A stretch of DNA of 64,000 nucleotides from Paraclostridium tenue (GTDB lineage: Bacteria > Bacillota > Clostridia > Peptostreptococcales > Peptostreptococcaceae): contig NZ_JADPFO010000001.1 of NCBI RefSeq assembly GCF_015668515.1, positions 1,627,327 through 1,691,326 of the forward strand. The letters run 5' to 3'. Positions 1 to 8,727 of this stretch are shown piece after piece. Position 1 is the first letter of the stretch. Each line of letters starts with the position of its first letter. Both the position numbers and the translations under genes were made by a program. The notes beneath the pieces were generated by a model. The model worked only from the letters and a program-made list of their open reading frames with translations, was not told where the DNA came from and did not search any database.

Positions 1-597
1 AGGCTCATTTGCAAGAGATTGAACATCTTTATTTTGTGAATTGTTTAATAATTGTTCTTTATATAAATTGATAGCTGCATTTACTCCAGAAGTAACAGCA
101 TTAGATGTTATTGTAGCCCCAGATATGGCAGCTATGTCATTATCATTACTTGCACTTCCTTTTACAACCATTAAAGGTTTTTCTGTGCTCTTTCCATTAA
201 ATTGATCTTTAAATGTTGGTTCTGAAGCCTTAGATCCAAGACCTGGAGTCTCTGAATGATTTCCAACTTTTACTCCTGTAATTTTTCCATCTTTAGATAT
301 TCCTATCATAACTTCTATCTTTCCTCCATATCCCTTCGGCGCAGTTTTGATAGTATACCCTACTACTTCATTACCTTTTAATCCCTGATATACTTCCTCT
401 ACTAAGTTAGCTTTAACATTATCTAATTGCTTAAATTCTTCAGCTTCTTTAAGTACTTCTTTTCTGGACTCATTATTTGCTTGTATATTTCTTTCTTTTA
501 TAACTGGCTCAGTTATATTATTAGTTACACTTAATAATAGGGCTGCTACAGCACATATTAAAAATAATATGCTGCCTAATTTGAATATATCTTTCAT
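1..597 (-). CDS. rnfG: Rnf complex subunit G, FMN-binding (3' part outside window)
   Basis: Electron-transport subunit of the membrane Rnf complex, which couples ferredoxin:NAD+ oxidoreduction to ion pumping. The first 199 codons are present and the frame is open to the window edge, so the C-terminus is missing. One N-terminal membrane segment (about residues 7-25) is followed by an extracytoplasmic domain. The SGATITS motif near residue 164 is the family site for covalent FMN attachment on threonine. Translation starts at ATG 597, immediately after the rnfD stop codon with no spacer, so translational coupling is likely. The gene order C-D-G matches clostridial rnfCDGEAB; E, A and B should lie to the left of the window. 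Confidence 0.95.
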   Translation of the reverse strand, partial: MKDIFKLGSILFLICAVAALLLSVTNNITEPVIKERNIQANNESRKEVLKEAEEFKQLDNVKANLVEEVYQGLKGNEVVGYTIKTAPKGYGGKIEVMIGISKDGKITGVKVGNHSETPGLGSKASEPTFKDQFNGKSTEKPLMVVKGSASNDNDIAAISGATITSNAVTSGVNAAINLYKEQLLNNSQNKDVQSLANEP

Positions 598-1581
598 TTA
601 TTTCGCCACCTCCCCAAACACTTTAGTTTTTGTGTATTTATCTATAAGAGGTGTCATTACATTTACAAATAATATAGAATAAGAGACTCCCTCTGGATAT
701 CCTCCATAAAGTCTTATAACTGTTGTTATAACACCAGCTATTATAGCGTATATAATTTGGCCTTTTTTAGTCATAGGTGATGTAGTATAATCTGTTAACA
801 TGAAAAATGCACCTAACATAAGTCCTCCTGCTACCATTTGATACATAGCAAATTCAATGTTAAATCCCCCTAATATAAACATTAATATTGCTACAGTGCA
901 TATATAAAATACTGGTATAACATAATTTATTATCCCTTTATACATTAAGTATAATCCACCTAGTATAAGAAGTATTGCTGATGTCTCACCTATAGTACCA
1001 CCTATATTACCAATAAACATATCAAATAATCCTGTTCCACTATCAGTTAAAGTTTGTATACCTTGTGGGCCTGCTTTTAAAAAAGATAGTGGTGTAGCTG
1101 TAGTTACAGCATCTATATTTCCTGAACTAACCCAGTTTACACCAGTTTTTGTCCAAGCAGTCATAGCTACTGGAAATGATGCTAATAAAAATGCCCTAGC
1201 TGCTAAAGCAGGGTTTACAAAGTTATTACCAAGTCCTCCAAACACCATTTTTACCACTATTATCGCAAATGCTGCACCTGCTAAACACATCCACCAAGGA
1301 AGAGATGCTGGTACGTTAAATGCAAGTAATAATCCTGTTACAACGGCTGAAAAATCCCCTATTGTCGACTCTTTCTTACTTAGCTTTTGACATAACCATT
1401 CAAATCCTACTGATCCTAATATACACCAAAATATTACATTTATAGCACTTAGTCTAAAAAAGTATACCCCTGCTAATGTAGCTGGTAAAAGAGCTATTAT
1501 AACTTGCTTCATTATATATGATGTATCTTCATTACTTCTCACATGTGGAGAAGATGACACTATTAGTTTGCTATCCATCAT
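598..1581 (-). CDS. rnfD: Rnf complex subunit D, integral membrane flavoprotein
   Basis: Membrane subunit of the Rnf ion-translocating ferredoxin:NAD+ oxidoreductase. The 327-residue protein has many hydrophobic segments. The motif DAVTTATPL at residues 157-165 corresponds to the family site where FMN is phosphoester-linked to a threonine, probably Thr163. The NqrB/RnfD signature GLGNNFVNPA lies at 116-125. Two adjacent ATG codons are possible starts; the G-rich ribosome site lies just upstream. The gene sits 14 bases after rnfC and abuts rnfG, consistent with one operon. Confidence 0.96.
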   Translation of the reverse strand: MMDSKLIVSSSPHVRSNEDTSYIMKQVIIALLPATLAGVYFFRLSAINVIFWCILGSVGFEWLCQKLSKKESTIGDFSAVVTGLLLAFNVPASLPWWMCLAGAAFAIIVVKMVFGGLGNNFVNPALAARAFLLASFPVAMTAWTKTGVNWVSSGNIDAVTTATPLSFLKAGPQGIQTLTDSGTGLFDMFIGNIGGTIGETSAILLILGGLYLMYKGIINYVIPVFYICTVAILMFILGGFNIEFAMYQMVAGGLMLGAFFMLTDYTTSPMTKKGQIIYAIIAGVITTVIRLYGGYPEGVSYSILFVNVMTPLIDKYTKTKVFGEVAK

Positions 1582-1595
1582 ATTTCCCCCTAACT

Positions 1596-2933
1596 TTATT
1601 TACTTATTGATTGTTTTCTTTTTAGTGAAATTATTTCTTTTTTAGCTACCCTAATTGATTGAAGTAGAGGTCTTCTTGCTGGACAAATAAATGAGCAAGA
1701 TCCACACTCTATACAATCTAATGCTTTATACTTTTCAGATGATTCATAATCACCTTTTATACTATATGCACTTATGTACAATGGTTGTAAAAATGCTGGA
1801 CATACATCTAGACATTTACCACATCTTAAACAATTTTTAGGTTTAGGAGTGCTCGCTTCGATTTTATCTAGACATAATATTCCTGACGTGCCTTTATTTG
1901 TAGGTATGTTTATTGTATGCTGAGCTATTCCCATCATAGGTCCACCCATTATAACTTTTCCTAGTTCTTTTTCTTTATTAAATCCACCACACTGATCAAT
2001 AATTTCTGAGAAAAGAGTTCCCACTTTAGTTACAAGATTTTTTGGTTCTTGTATACAACTTCCAGTTATAGTTGTTATCCTTTCTATAAGTGGCATGCCT
2101 GTTTTTATAGTTTTAGCTATCTGAGCAGCAGTTCCCACATTATTAACTACAGCTCCTGCATCCATCGGTAACCCACCTGATGGAACTTCCCTTTTTGTGC
2201 ATGCATAAATAAGTTGCTTCTCTGCACCCTGAGGATATTTAACCTCAAGTTCTACAACTTCTATATCATTATAGTTTTTAGCTACATTTGATATTGCATT
2301 TATAGCATCTGGCTTATTTACTTCTATACCAATATAACCTTTTCCCACATTTAATGCTTTCATAAGGACTCTTAATCCAAATACAACATCTTCTGGATTT
2401 TCAACCATTAATCTATGATCTGCTGTTAAATATGGTTCACATTCTGCACCATTTAATATTACAAAATCTATTTTCTTATCTGGTGGTGGAGATATTTTTA
2501 CATGCGTTGGAAATGTTGCTCCTCCCATACCAACAATTCCTGCTTCTTTAATAATTTCTACTATCTCTTCTTTCCCTAGTTCATCTAAACTCCCCTTTGG
2601 TTTAACGCTTTCATGAATGGAATTTTGGAAATCATTTTCAACAACTATACACGTACTTATTCCTCCAGGTACCTCCATATCTTTTATAGAGATTACTTTT
2701 CCAGATATAGATGAGTGAATATTTGCAGATACAAATCCTTGCATCTGACCAATCTTTTCCCCTACCTTTACTTCATCTCCTACTTTTACTATAGGTTTAG
2801 CTGGAGCACCTATATGTTGTTGCATAGAAATATATACTATTTTAGGATCATTAGCTTTTTCTAATGCCTTGCTATTTGTATACTCCTTTCTATACGGAGG
2901 GTGTATTCCTCCTTTGAAAGTTAAGAGCTTCAT
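1596..2933 (-). CDS. rnfC: Rnf complex subunit C, NADH/FMN and Fe-S protein
   Basis: Peripheral NAD(H)-binding subunit of the Rnf complex. The 445-residue protein has the glycine-rich nucleotide/FMN motif GMGGATFPT (residues 135-143), an SLBB-type middle region and two ferredoxin-like 4Fe-4S motifs near the C-terminus (C368-C378 and C407-C417, each CxxCxxCxxxCP). A strong AGGGGG ribosome site precedes ATG 2933. It is the first gene of the operon; the 174 bases upstream to the next gene should hold the promoter, with a weak TATACT -10 candidate at 2978-2983. Confidence 0.96.
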   Translation of the reverse strand: MKLLTFKGGIHPPYRKEYTNSKALEKANDPKIVYISMQQHIGAPAKPIVKVGDEVKVGEKIGQMQGFVSANIHSSISGKVISIKDMEVPGGISTCIVVENDFQNSIHESVKPKGSLDELGKEEIVEIIKEAGIVGMGGATFPTHVKISPPPDKKIDFVILNGAECEPYLTADHRLMVENPEDVVFGLRVLMKALNVGKGYIGIEVNKPDAINAISNVAKNYNDIEVVELEVKYPQGAEKQLIYACTKREVPSGGLPMDAGAVVNNVGTAAQIAKTIKTGMPLIERITTITGSCIQEPKNLVTKVGTLFSEIIDQCGGFNKEKELGKVIMGGPMMGIAQHTINIPTNKGTSGILCLDKIEASTPKPKNCLRCGKCLDVCPAFLQPLYISAYSIKGDYESSEKYKALDCIECGSCSFICPARRPLLQSIRVAKKEIISLKRKQSISK

Positions 2934-3082
2934 TCTTTTACCCCCTTATAACTTAATTTAAACTTTTTTCTAATATAAGTATACTATAACAATTGTAAAA
3001 TATTAACTATCGTTAAAAAAATATCTTATTTTGAAACAAATTCCAACTTTTTGTGACTTATTTTTCTGATTTTATAAAAAAT

Positions 3083-3109
3083 AAAAAAGTTGTTTTTTAA
3101 CAACTTTTT
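3083..3109 (-). terminator. Intrinsic terminator of the SPOR-domain gene
   Basis: Inverted repeat AAAAAGTTG / CAACTTTTT with an 8-base loop. It overlaps the stop codon of the gene at 3108-4001 and is followed on the minus strand by a T-run. It separates this gene from the rnf promoter region. Confidence 0.8.
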
Positions 3110-4001
3110 AAATAGTTTTTATAGAATTAACAAAACTATAGTATTCTTGCATAGATGACATAAATAAGCTTTTACTTATATAATATTGATCTTTTTCTAC
3201 ATTTTTTAAACTTTCATTTGATTTATCTTTTACTGATTTTATATATACACTTAAATTTTCTTTAAATCCCTTCATACCTTTATAATTTATTTTCTTTGTA
3301 TGTTTTTCAAGCTTACTTAAAATTTCTAATTTATTATTAATTATTTTTTTATAATCTGCTTTATTTATATCATTTTCACTTTTATCCCAAAAACTTGATT
3401 CTTCTTTAAAGTTATTTATTAGTTCATTTAAATCATTACATATATCTTCTACGTATGCATATTTTTCTGTATATTCTAAACTTAATAATGGAACTTCTAA
3501 TTTACTTATAAATGCATCTGAGAAATCTTTTTTTATATTCTCCAATTGTTTTCTACTTTCTTCTTCTTTAAATGATATGGAGGTTTGAACTTTTTTTATA
3601 TTATCTATGTCTACAATTGAAAAAGGAATTTTTAATTCATTTAGTTTATCTTTTATTTTATTTAATTCTTCTTTATTATCTATTGCTGCTATTTGAATTG
3701 AATACATATCCCAATTTGCTACAGTAGCTAATTTAGAATTTTCACTTTTAACCGCTGATGCAGTTTCTTTGCTTTTATCAGATTTATCTACCAAATCATC
3801 ATAAGAAAACTCTTGGATATTTGATTCTTTTTTATCAAATAAATTTAAGTTGCTTATTTTTTCAGATAAACTAAAATCTTTAGATTTTATAAATAAAATT
3901 CCCCCAGCTATACTAACTATAACTAGTCCCAAAGTAAATCCCTTAGCCACATTATTTCTTCTTTTATTAATACCTCTATATATGTTTCTTCTTTTATTCA
4001 T
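3108..4001 (-). CDS. Membrane-anchored SPOR-domain-like protein
   Basis: Predicted cell-envelope protein of unknown exact role. The N-terminus is basic (repeated KRRN), then one membrane segment at about residues 21-38. A SPOR-like domain follows at about residues 95-175 (YSIQIAAI, then a predicted helix, KIPFSIVDI); SPOR domains bind denuded peptidoglycan glycans at septa. The C-terminal 120 residues are helical and Lys/Glu/Asn-rich without a known motif. I place the start at ATG 4001 because GGGGGG lies at proper distance; an in-frame ATG at 4046 lacks a ribosome site. The SPOR assignment is by pattern only. Confidence 0.75.
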   Translation of the reverse strand: MNKRRNIYRGINKRRNNVAKGFTLGLVIVSIAGGILFIKSKDFSLSEKISNLNLFDKKESNIQEFSYDDLVDKSDKSKETASAVKSENSKLATVANWDMYSIQIAAIDNKEELNKIKDKLNELKIPFSIVDIDNIKKVQTSISFKEEESRKQLENIKKDFSDAFISKLEVPLLSLEYTEKYAYVEDICNDLNELINNFKEESSFWDKSENDINKADYKKIINNKLEILSKLEKHTKKINYKGMKGFKENLSVYIKSVKDKSNESLKNVEKDQYYISKSLFMSSMQEYYSFVNSIKTI

Positions 4002-4063
4002 TAGTTTGTCCCCCCATATAAATATATTTACTAAATATATATTCATTTAAAATATATTTATTC

Positions 4064-4816
4064 CTATATTTTCAACTTTGCTACTATAGGAAAATGATCT
4101 GACATATTCTTTATCAAAACATCATAGTAGTCAACTTCAATATCTGGTGAAACAAGCATATAGTCAATTCTATCAAGTGAAGTTGCATATGTTAATACAT
4201 TGTCTTTGTTAAACTGTATAGCAACATCTTTAAATACTTCTTTATTTATTTTAATATTACTTTGATTAAAGTCTCCTGTAACTATATATGGATCATTTAA
4301 GGTTTTTACAAATTGCTCTACCTCAGCTAATTGCTTTTCTCTTTCTTTTTCACTTAATCCTAAATGTAGATTTATAATATTTAATTTCCTTCCAAATCCA
4401 AGTCTTACTACTGTATGCAACATTCCTCTTTGTTCTGTTTGACTGCTCAAATATATATGATCTTGACTTATTATTTTGTATTTAGAATATGTTGCAAGTC
4501 CATAATTTGACCCTAGCTTTACTACATTTGCTCCAAAGTGTGAATACATTTCTAAATCTTCTTTTAAACTACTTACTTGAAATCCTGCTTTTGCTGACTC
4601 ATTAACCTCTTGTAAACATATTATGTCTGCATTTTCTATTCTTAAAAAATCTATTATATCAAATAAGCTAGGAAACATATCTTCATTTAATCCACTATGT
4701 ATATTATAACTAACTACCTTTACTTCTTTTTTAGGAGTAAATTTGTTTATTTCAAAAAAGCAGCCTGCTATAATCATAATAATTATTACTAATATAACTC
4801 CTACCTTTTTTAACAC
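4064..4816 (-). CDS. Endonuclease/exonuclease/phosphatase-fold lipoprotein
   Basis: Probably a secreted, lipid-anchored phosphodiesterase of the DNase I-like EEP superfamily; the substrate is unknown. A short signal peptide ends in a lipobox IAGC (Cys18). EEP motifs follow in order: SYNIHSG (about 36-42), ICLQEV with the metal-binding Glu (about 65-70), GDFN (about 181-184), RIDYML (about 216-221) and the catalytic SDHFP (about 239-243). The start is GTG 4816 behind AGGAG. Nothing in the neighbourhood points to the substrate. Confidence 0.85.
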   Translation of the reverse strand: MLKKVGVILVIIIMIIAGCFFEINKFTPKKEVKVVSYNIHSGLNEDMFPSLFDIIDFLRIENADIICLQEVNESAKAGFQVSSLKEDLEMYSHFGANVVKLGSNYGLATYSKYKIISQDHIYLSSQTEQRGMLHTVVRLGFGRKLNIINLHLGLSEKEREKQLAEVEQFVKTLNDPYIVTGDFNQSNIKINKEVFKDVAIQFNKDNVLTYATSLDRIDYMLVSPDIEVDYYDVLIKNMSDHFPIVAKLKI

Positions 4817-4868
4817 TTTATAATCATCTCCTGACTTATCAAAATCTAGTAAGTTACTGTTGAAAAAA

Positions 4869-4896
4869 TTAAGACGCTAAATTCATAGCGCCTTAA
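4869..4896 (-). terminator. Intrinsic terminator after the SAP-like gene
   Basis: An 11-base stem with one mismatch (TTAAGACGCTA / TAGCGCCTTAA) and a 6-base loop. On the minus strand it is followed by a T-run. It overlaps the stop codon of the gene at 4893-5501. Confidence 0.8.
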
Positions 4897-5501
4897 TGTT
4901 TAATTTTACTTAGTTTATCCTTAATTATGCAGTTTATAACTTTTTTCCTAATATCTTCTGCTCCTTCACTTTCATTAGTTTCTATATTCAATATTCTTGC
5001 AATAGACTTCATATCATTTCTGGCTCTAGATCTATACTCCTCAATTAAGTGAGTTTTTATATTTTCAGGTTCAAGTACATAATCATTATCATCTTTAAAG
5101 TAATACACATACTTTTTATTGTAATAATCTTTGTTTAAATATATATGATTTGCAATTTGCTTTAATATTGATTTATATGATTGTTTTTTATTAACTTCTA
5201 ACTGTAGGTATTTAGCAAATTTTATAAGTTCTAATTTAGATTTAAATATCTCTTCATTTTTTATTAATTTTCCTATATCATTAAAACCTTCTTGACATGA
5301 TCCTTTTTTTATAATCTTCTTATATTTTTGTATATCTAATGATTCTTCATTAAACTCATTTAAGCTATCATCTATTATTGAGTTTACTTTACCTTCAATA
5401 TATCTCATAGCACCTTTATTAGATGCAGACCTTTGAAGTTCTTCTTGGGTCATATCAAGTATAATTTTTTTTAAATCTTCATTATACTCTCTAGATTCCA
5501 T
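4893..5501 (-). CDS. Unknown protein with two SAP/Rho-N-like repeats
   Basis: A 202-residue, Lys/Glu/Asn-rich soluble protein that I do not recognise by name. Two segments share the pattern of SAP or Rho-N helix-extended-helix motifs: one around residues 89-120 (LIKFAKYLQLEV) and one around 165-195 (SIARILNIETNES ending DIRKKVINCI). Such motifs usually bind nucleic acid; that role is inference here. The start ATG 5501 follows AAAGGGGGG. It is a single gene with its own terminator. Confidence 0.6.
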   Translation of the reverse strand: MESREYNEDLKKIILDMTQEELQRSASNKGAMRYIEGKVNSIIDDSLNEFNEESLDIQKYKKIIKKGSCQEGFNDIGKLIKNEEIFKSKLELIKFAKYLQLEVNKKQSYKSILKQIANHIYLNKDYYNKKYVYYFKDDNDYVLEPENIKTHLIEEYRSRARNDMKSIARILNIETNESEGAEDIRKKVINCIIKDKLSKIKH

Positions 5502-5557
5502 GATAACCCCCCTTTAGTTACTTTTATTATATTCTTTAAATATATAAAAGTGACTTT

Positions 5558-5595
5558 ATATGAGGTTTTAATATAAAGATTGTAAAACCTCATAT
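5558..5595. repeat. Perfect 12-bp inverted repeat in the intergenic region
   Basis: ATATGAGGTTTT and AAAACCTCATAT are separated by 14 bases. It lies in the 359-base gap between the divergent genes at 5501 and 5861, just upstream of the minus-strand gene. It has no T-run on either side, so an operator or leader hairpin is more likely than a terminator. Confidence 0.5.
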
Positions 5596-5697
5596 TTAAT
5601 ATTATGTTTTAATTTTATGTTATATTATTTTTTATTAAAATTTATTTATTAATTATTTTTTATAAATTACGTATATATTTTCTAATTTGGCAAATAC

Positions 5698-5773
5698 TAT
5701 AAATGTAAATCAAACATACTCAATCTCCCCATTTTAGACTTCTATTATTTCCCCCAATAGAAGTCTTTTTTTT
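5698..5773 (+). ncRNA. Candidate C-rich small RNA (or terminated leader) upstream of arginase
   Basis: The 359-base gap 5502-5860 contains a textbook terminator on the plus strand with no coding sequence upstream of it: 11-bp perfect stem AGACTTCTATT / AATAGAAGTCT (5736-5746 and 5756-5766), loop ATTTCCCCC, then eight T. A -10-like TATAAA lies at 5698-5703. The predicted transcript of about 65 nt exposes CUCCCC (5725-5730) and CCCCC in the loop. This resembles RsaE/RoxS-type Firmicute sRNAs that pair with G-rich Shine-Dalgarno sites. Alternatively it is an attenuated leader of the arginase gene 88 bases downstream. Confidence 0.5.
5736..5773 (+). terminator. Strong free-standing intrinsic terminator
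   Basis: An 11-bp perfect stem, 9-base C-rich loop and eight T. No protein gene precedes it on this strand. Confidence 0.85.
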
Positions 5774-5860
5774 ACGAATTATTATATTTTTAAATTTTAA
5801 AAACATTATTGTGCTAAAATATTAATAGGGATAAGATTTTAATAAACAGGAGGATAAGTC

Positions 5861-6763
5861 ATGAATATAAATATTATAGGTGTACCTACTTTTTATGGAT
5901 GTGATAAGTTAGGACCTCAACTTGGTCCAGACAAACTACGTGAAAAAGGAATAATTTCTAAAATCAAACAATACAATCACAATGTATTTGATATTGGTAA
6001 CATCTATGTAAAAGAAGTTAATGAAAACGAAAAATTAACTTCAAATCCTGATATGAAATATTTTGAAGCACTAATTGAAATAAATAATAACCTTGCACAC
6101 GTAGTTAATTGTTCTTTAGCTTCTAATTGCTTTCCACTAATAATTGGTGGAGACCATTCAATAGCCCTTGGAAGCATTTCTGGAGTTAGCAAATTTTTCA
6201 ATAAAAAATTTGCAATAGTATGGTTTGATGCACATGGTGATATTAATACATTTGAGACATCTGAATCTAAAAATGTTCATGGAATGCCATTAGCTTCTTT
6301 AATGGGATATGGTCATTCTAAACTTAAAGATTTATATTATAAAGATACAAAAGTAAAAGAAGATAATGTATACCATATAGGTGGACGTGATATAGATTTT
6401 GGAGAAAAAGAATTTATCAAAAATACTGACATGAATATGTATTATCCTCAAGATTTATCTAAAAAAGGGTTGGATACAATAATAGATGACATTTTAGATA
6501 ATATACATAATAAAGATATAAATGCTATTCACATAAGCTTTGACTTAGACTTTATTGATTCAAAGTTTGTTCCTGGAACAGGCACTAGGGTTGATAATGG
6601 ACTTACTGTTAATGATTCTAAATATTTATTAGCTAAACTAGCTAAATCAGGTTTAGTAAAGTCTATGGATTTAGTTGAACTTAATCCTATGTTAGATATA
6701 AATGATACTACTGCTGATATAGCACTAGATATAATAGACAGTGTATTTAAAAATTTAAAATAA
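5861..6763 (+). CDS. rocF: Arginase
   Basis: Hydrolyses L-arginine to ornithine and urea in the cytosol. The 300 residues match the ureohydrolase family. Binuclear Mn ligands are visible: GGDHS (His99), DAHGD (Asp123, His125, Asp127) and SFDLD (Asp228, Asp230). The HGMPLA segment (140-145) and the ELNP motif near the C-terminus favour arginase over agmatinase or formimidoylglutamase, though substrate cannot be proven from motifs. ATG 5861 follows AGGAGG. It stands alone, with no other roc or arc genes in the window, and ends in a bidirectional terminator. A possible sRNA or attenuator lies upstream. Confidence 0.85.
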   Translation: MNINIIGVPTFYGCDKLGPQLGPDKLREKGIISKIKQYNHNVFDIGNIYVKEVNENEKLTSNPDMKYFEALIEINNNLAHVVNCSLASNCFPLIIGGDHSIALGSISGVSKFFNKKFAIVWFDAHGDINTFETSESKNVHGMPLASLMGYGHSKLKDLYYKDTKVKEDNVYHIGGRDIDFGEKEFIKNTDMNMYYPQDLSKKGLDTIIDDILDNIHNKDINAIHISFDLDFIDSKFVPGTGTRVDNGLTVNDSKYLLAKLAKSGLVKSMDLVELNPMLDINDTTADIALDIIDSVFKNLK

Positions 6764-6765
6764 AT

Positions 6766-6798
6766 AAAAATACCAGTAATTTTACTGGTATTTTTTAT
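6766..6798. terminator. Bidirectional terminator between arginase and copZ-like gene
   Basis: 14-bp arms AAAAATACCAGTAA / TTACTGGTATTTTT with a 2-base loop. It lies between two convergent genes. Confidence 0.85.
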
Positions 6799-6801
6799 TT
6801 A

Positions 6802-7014
6802 TTATTCTATTCCTTTTAATTCATATCCTAAATCTTCTACAACTTCTTTTAGCATATCTTTTGATACAGTTTCATCAACATCAACTAAAGCATATTTACC
6901 TTCTAAACTAACTTCTATTACATTTACTCCTTGTATATCTTCTTCAAGTGCTTCCTTTAAATGTCTTACACAATTCATGCAAGTCATTCCATCTACTAAT
7001 AATTTTTTTCTCAT
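6802..7014 (-). CDS. copZ: Heavy-metal-associated (copper chaperone-like) domain protein
   Basis: A 70-residue single HMA (ferredoxin-like) domain. The metal site GMTCMNC (residues 9-15) is the classic GMTCxxC motif that binds Cu(I), and the beta-alpha-beta pattern continues to the end. CopZ proteins pass copper to CopA ATPases, but no CopA, CsoR or other metal gene is nearby, so the metal is uncertain. ATG 7014 has an AAGGTGG ribosome site. It lies 21 bases after the substrate-binding protein gene, perhaps only by operon read-through. Confidence 0.85.
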   Translation of the reverse strand: MRKKLLVDGMTCMNCVRHLKEALEEDIQGVNVIEVSLEGKYALVDVDETVSKDMLKEVVEDLGYELKGIE

Positions 7015-7035
7015 AATCTTACCACCTTTTATTTG

Positions 7036-8727
7036 TTATTGTTCTAAATTCAAATGATAAATACCTTCATATATATCAAAATCATTAGGTTTTAAATTAC
7101 CTTCTACTCTTTTATTTGTTACTAGATAATCATCAGTTATAGCTAAACTTATAAAAGCTACTTTATCTCTAGTATATTTTTGAATAGATTTATATATAGA
7201 TTTAGTATTATCTATATTATTTGAATTTCTTAAAGAATTTAGATACCCTGTTAGCTTTTCATCTGTATATCCACTATAATTAATTACATCTGTTGCATCA
7301 GGTACAGGAGATAACTCCCATCCAATCAATGCTAAATCATACTCTTTTTTATCAAGTGCACTTGATAATTCATTTCCCTCAAGTTCAACTATTGTAGATT
7401 TTATGCCTATATCATTTAAATTTTCTTTTATCATATAAGCTGATTTTACTCTTTCTCTATTTTTCTTGTTTACAAGAATTTTTAAATTTAACCTTTCTAT
7501 TTCTTCCTTTAAATTCTTCTTCCTTTCATTTTCTTTTTGCTCTTTATCTACTTTATCCTCATTTTTATCTGTATTTTCTTTTTTATCTTTTTCATTTTGT
7601 TTTTTATTAGTTTCATCTTTTTTATCATCTGATTTTGTATCAACTATATTATTTAGTTTATCAATATCAATTTTACTTAAATATTCTTTTGACTTTTTAA
7701 TATTATAATCTAATGCTTTTATACTATCATCATAATACTTTGATTTTGAATGTAGTGGAAAATTAACCATAGATGCTTTACCTAGATATGATTCTTTTAA
7801 AATTTTATTCCTATCTATAGCGTGTGCAATTGCTTTTCTAAAATTAATATCTTTCATGATATTGTTTCCGTAATTAAATACTATGTATTCATATCCTCTA
7901 CCTTCATAATTTGTTATTTTAAATTGTTTTGCTTGAAACTGACTTAAATCACTTAATGATACTTTAGTTATATCACTTGATAATGCTAAAGTCATAGCTA
8001 CCTGAGCTTCTTCATCCGGCACTATTATTACATTTATTTCCTTTTTAGCATCCTTTATTTTATCTTTATCATAATAATCTTCATTAAGAGTAAGTATCAT
8101 ATTAGATCTATCATCAAATTTTGCAATTTTGTACGGACCTGTTCCATCCATATTTTTTCTATAGTCATTTAATTCATTATTGTTTAATCCACTTAACTGT
8201 TTTTCGCTGACTATAGGGAATATTAATGTATCTATTGAAAAAGCATATGGTTGTTTAAGATTTATTTTTAAATTGTTACTATCAATAGTAGATACTGATT
8301 CTATATTATCAACTAAAGGTTTATATGGACTAGATTCTGATCTCTTTATTAAGTTCACAGTAAATTCAACATCTTCAGATGTTAAAGGTTTTTTATCATG
8401 CCACTTAGCATCCTTTAACTTTATATTTATACTCTTACCATCTGATGATACTGAATAACTATCTACCAACTGCGGTACCACATTATAATCACTATCTATA
8501 GTAAACAGGCTATCATAAACCAAATCCATTATATATCCAACAGATTGTTCATTATTATTTATAGGATTTATAGTTTTAGGATTTACCATTGATAAATGTA
8601 TATATTCTGAGTTGTTAGATGTAGTATCATATTTTTCTGAATTTTTATCTTTATTACTATTTTTATTACATCCTGAAATAGACAGTATCATAATAATAAT
8701 AATCGTTAATACCTTAATTTTTTTCAT
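7036..8727 (-). CDS. ABC transporter substrate-binding lipoprotein, peptide family (SBP_bac_5)
   Basis: Extracytoplasmic oligopeptide/solute-binding lipoprotein of the OppA/DppA type. The signal peptide ends in the lipobox SISGC (Cys20). Family landmarks are INPINNNEQS and MDLVYDSLFTID near the N-terminus, WHDKKPLTSEDVEFT, DGTGPYKI, and NFRKAIAHAIDR (around residue 300). It is unusual in carrying a 55-residue Lys/Glu/Asp/Asn-rich stretch at about 359-415, in the middle of lobe II. No permease or ATPase gene is adjacent, so it is an orphan SBP. ATG 8727 overlaps the end of the lytic transglycosylase gene by 14 bases. Confidence 0.85.
   Translation of the reverse strand: MKKIKVLTIIIIMILSISGCNKNSNKDKNSEKYDTTSNNSEYIHLSMVNPKTINPINNNEQSVGYIMDLVYDSLFTIDSDYNVVPQLVDSYSVSSDGKSINIKLKDAKWHDKKPLTSEDVEFTVNLIKRSESSPYKPLVDNIESVSTIDSNNLKINLKQPYAFSIDTLIFPIVSEKQLSGLNNNELNDYRKNMDGTGPYKIAKFDDRSNMILTLNEDYYDKDKIKDAKKEINVIIVPDEEAQVAMTLALSSDITKVSLSDLSQFQAKQFKITNYEGRGYEYIVFNYGNNIMKDINFRKAIAHAIDRNKILKESYLGKASMVNFPLHSKSKYYDDSIKALDYNIKKSKEYLSKIDIDKLNNIVDTKSDDKKDETNKKQNEKDKKENTDKNEDKVDKEQKENERKKNLKEEIERLNLKILVNKKNRERVKSAYMIKENLNDIGIKSTIVELEGNELSSALDKKEYDLALIGWELSPVPDATDVINYSGYTDEKLTGYLNSLRNSNNIDNTKSIYKSIQKYTRDKVAFISLAITDDYLVTNKRVEGNLKPNDFDIYEGIYHLNLEQ

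Noticed and set aside
3003..3016. TTAAC-N4-GTTAA inverted repeat upstream of rnfC as a Rex site
   Set aside because: Rex sites have the half-sites in the opposite order (GTTAA-N4-TTAAC). The repeat may be chance in AT-rich DNA.
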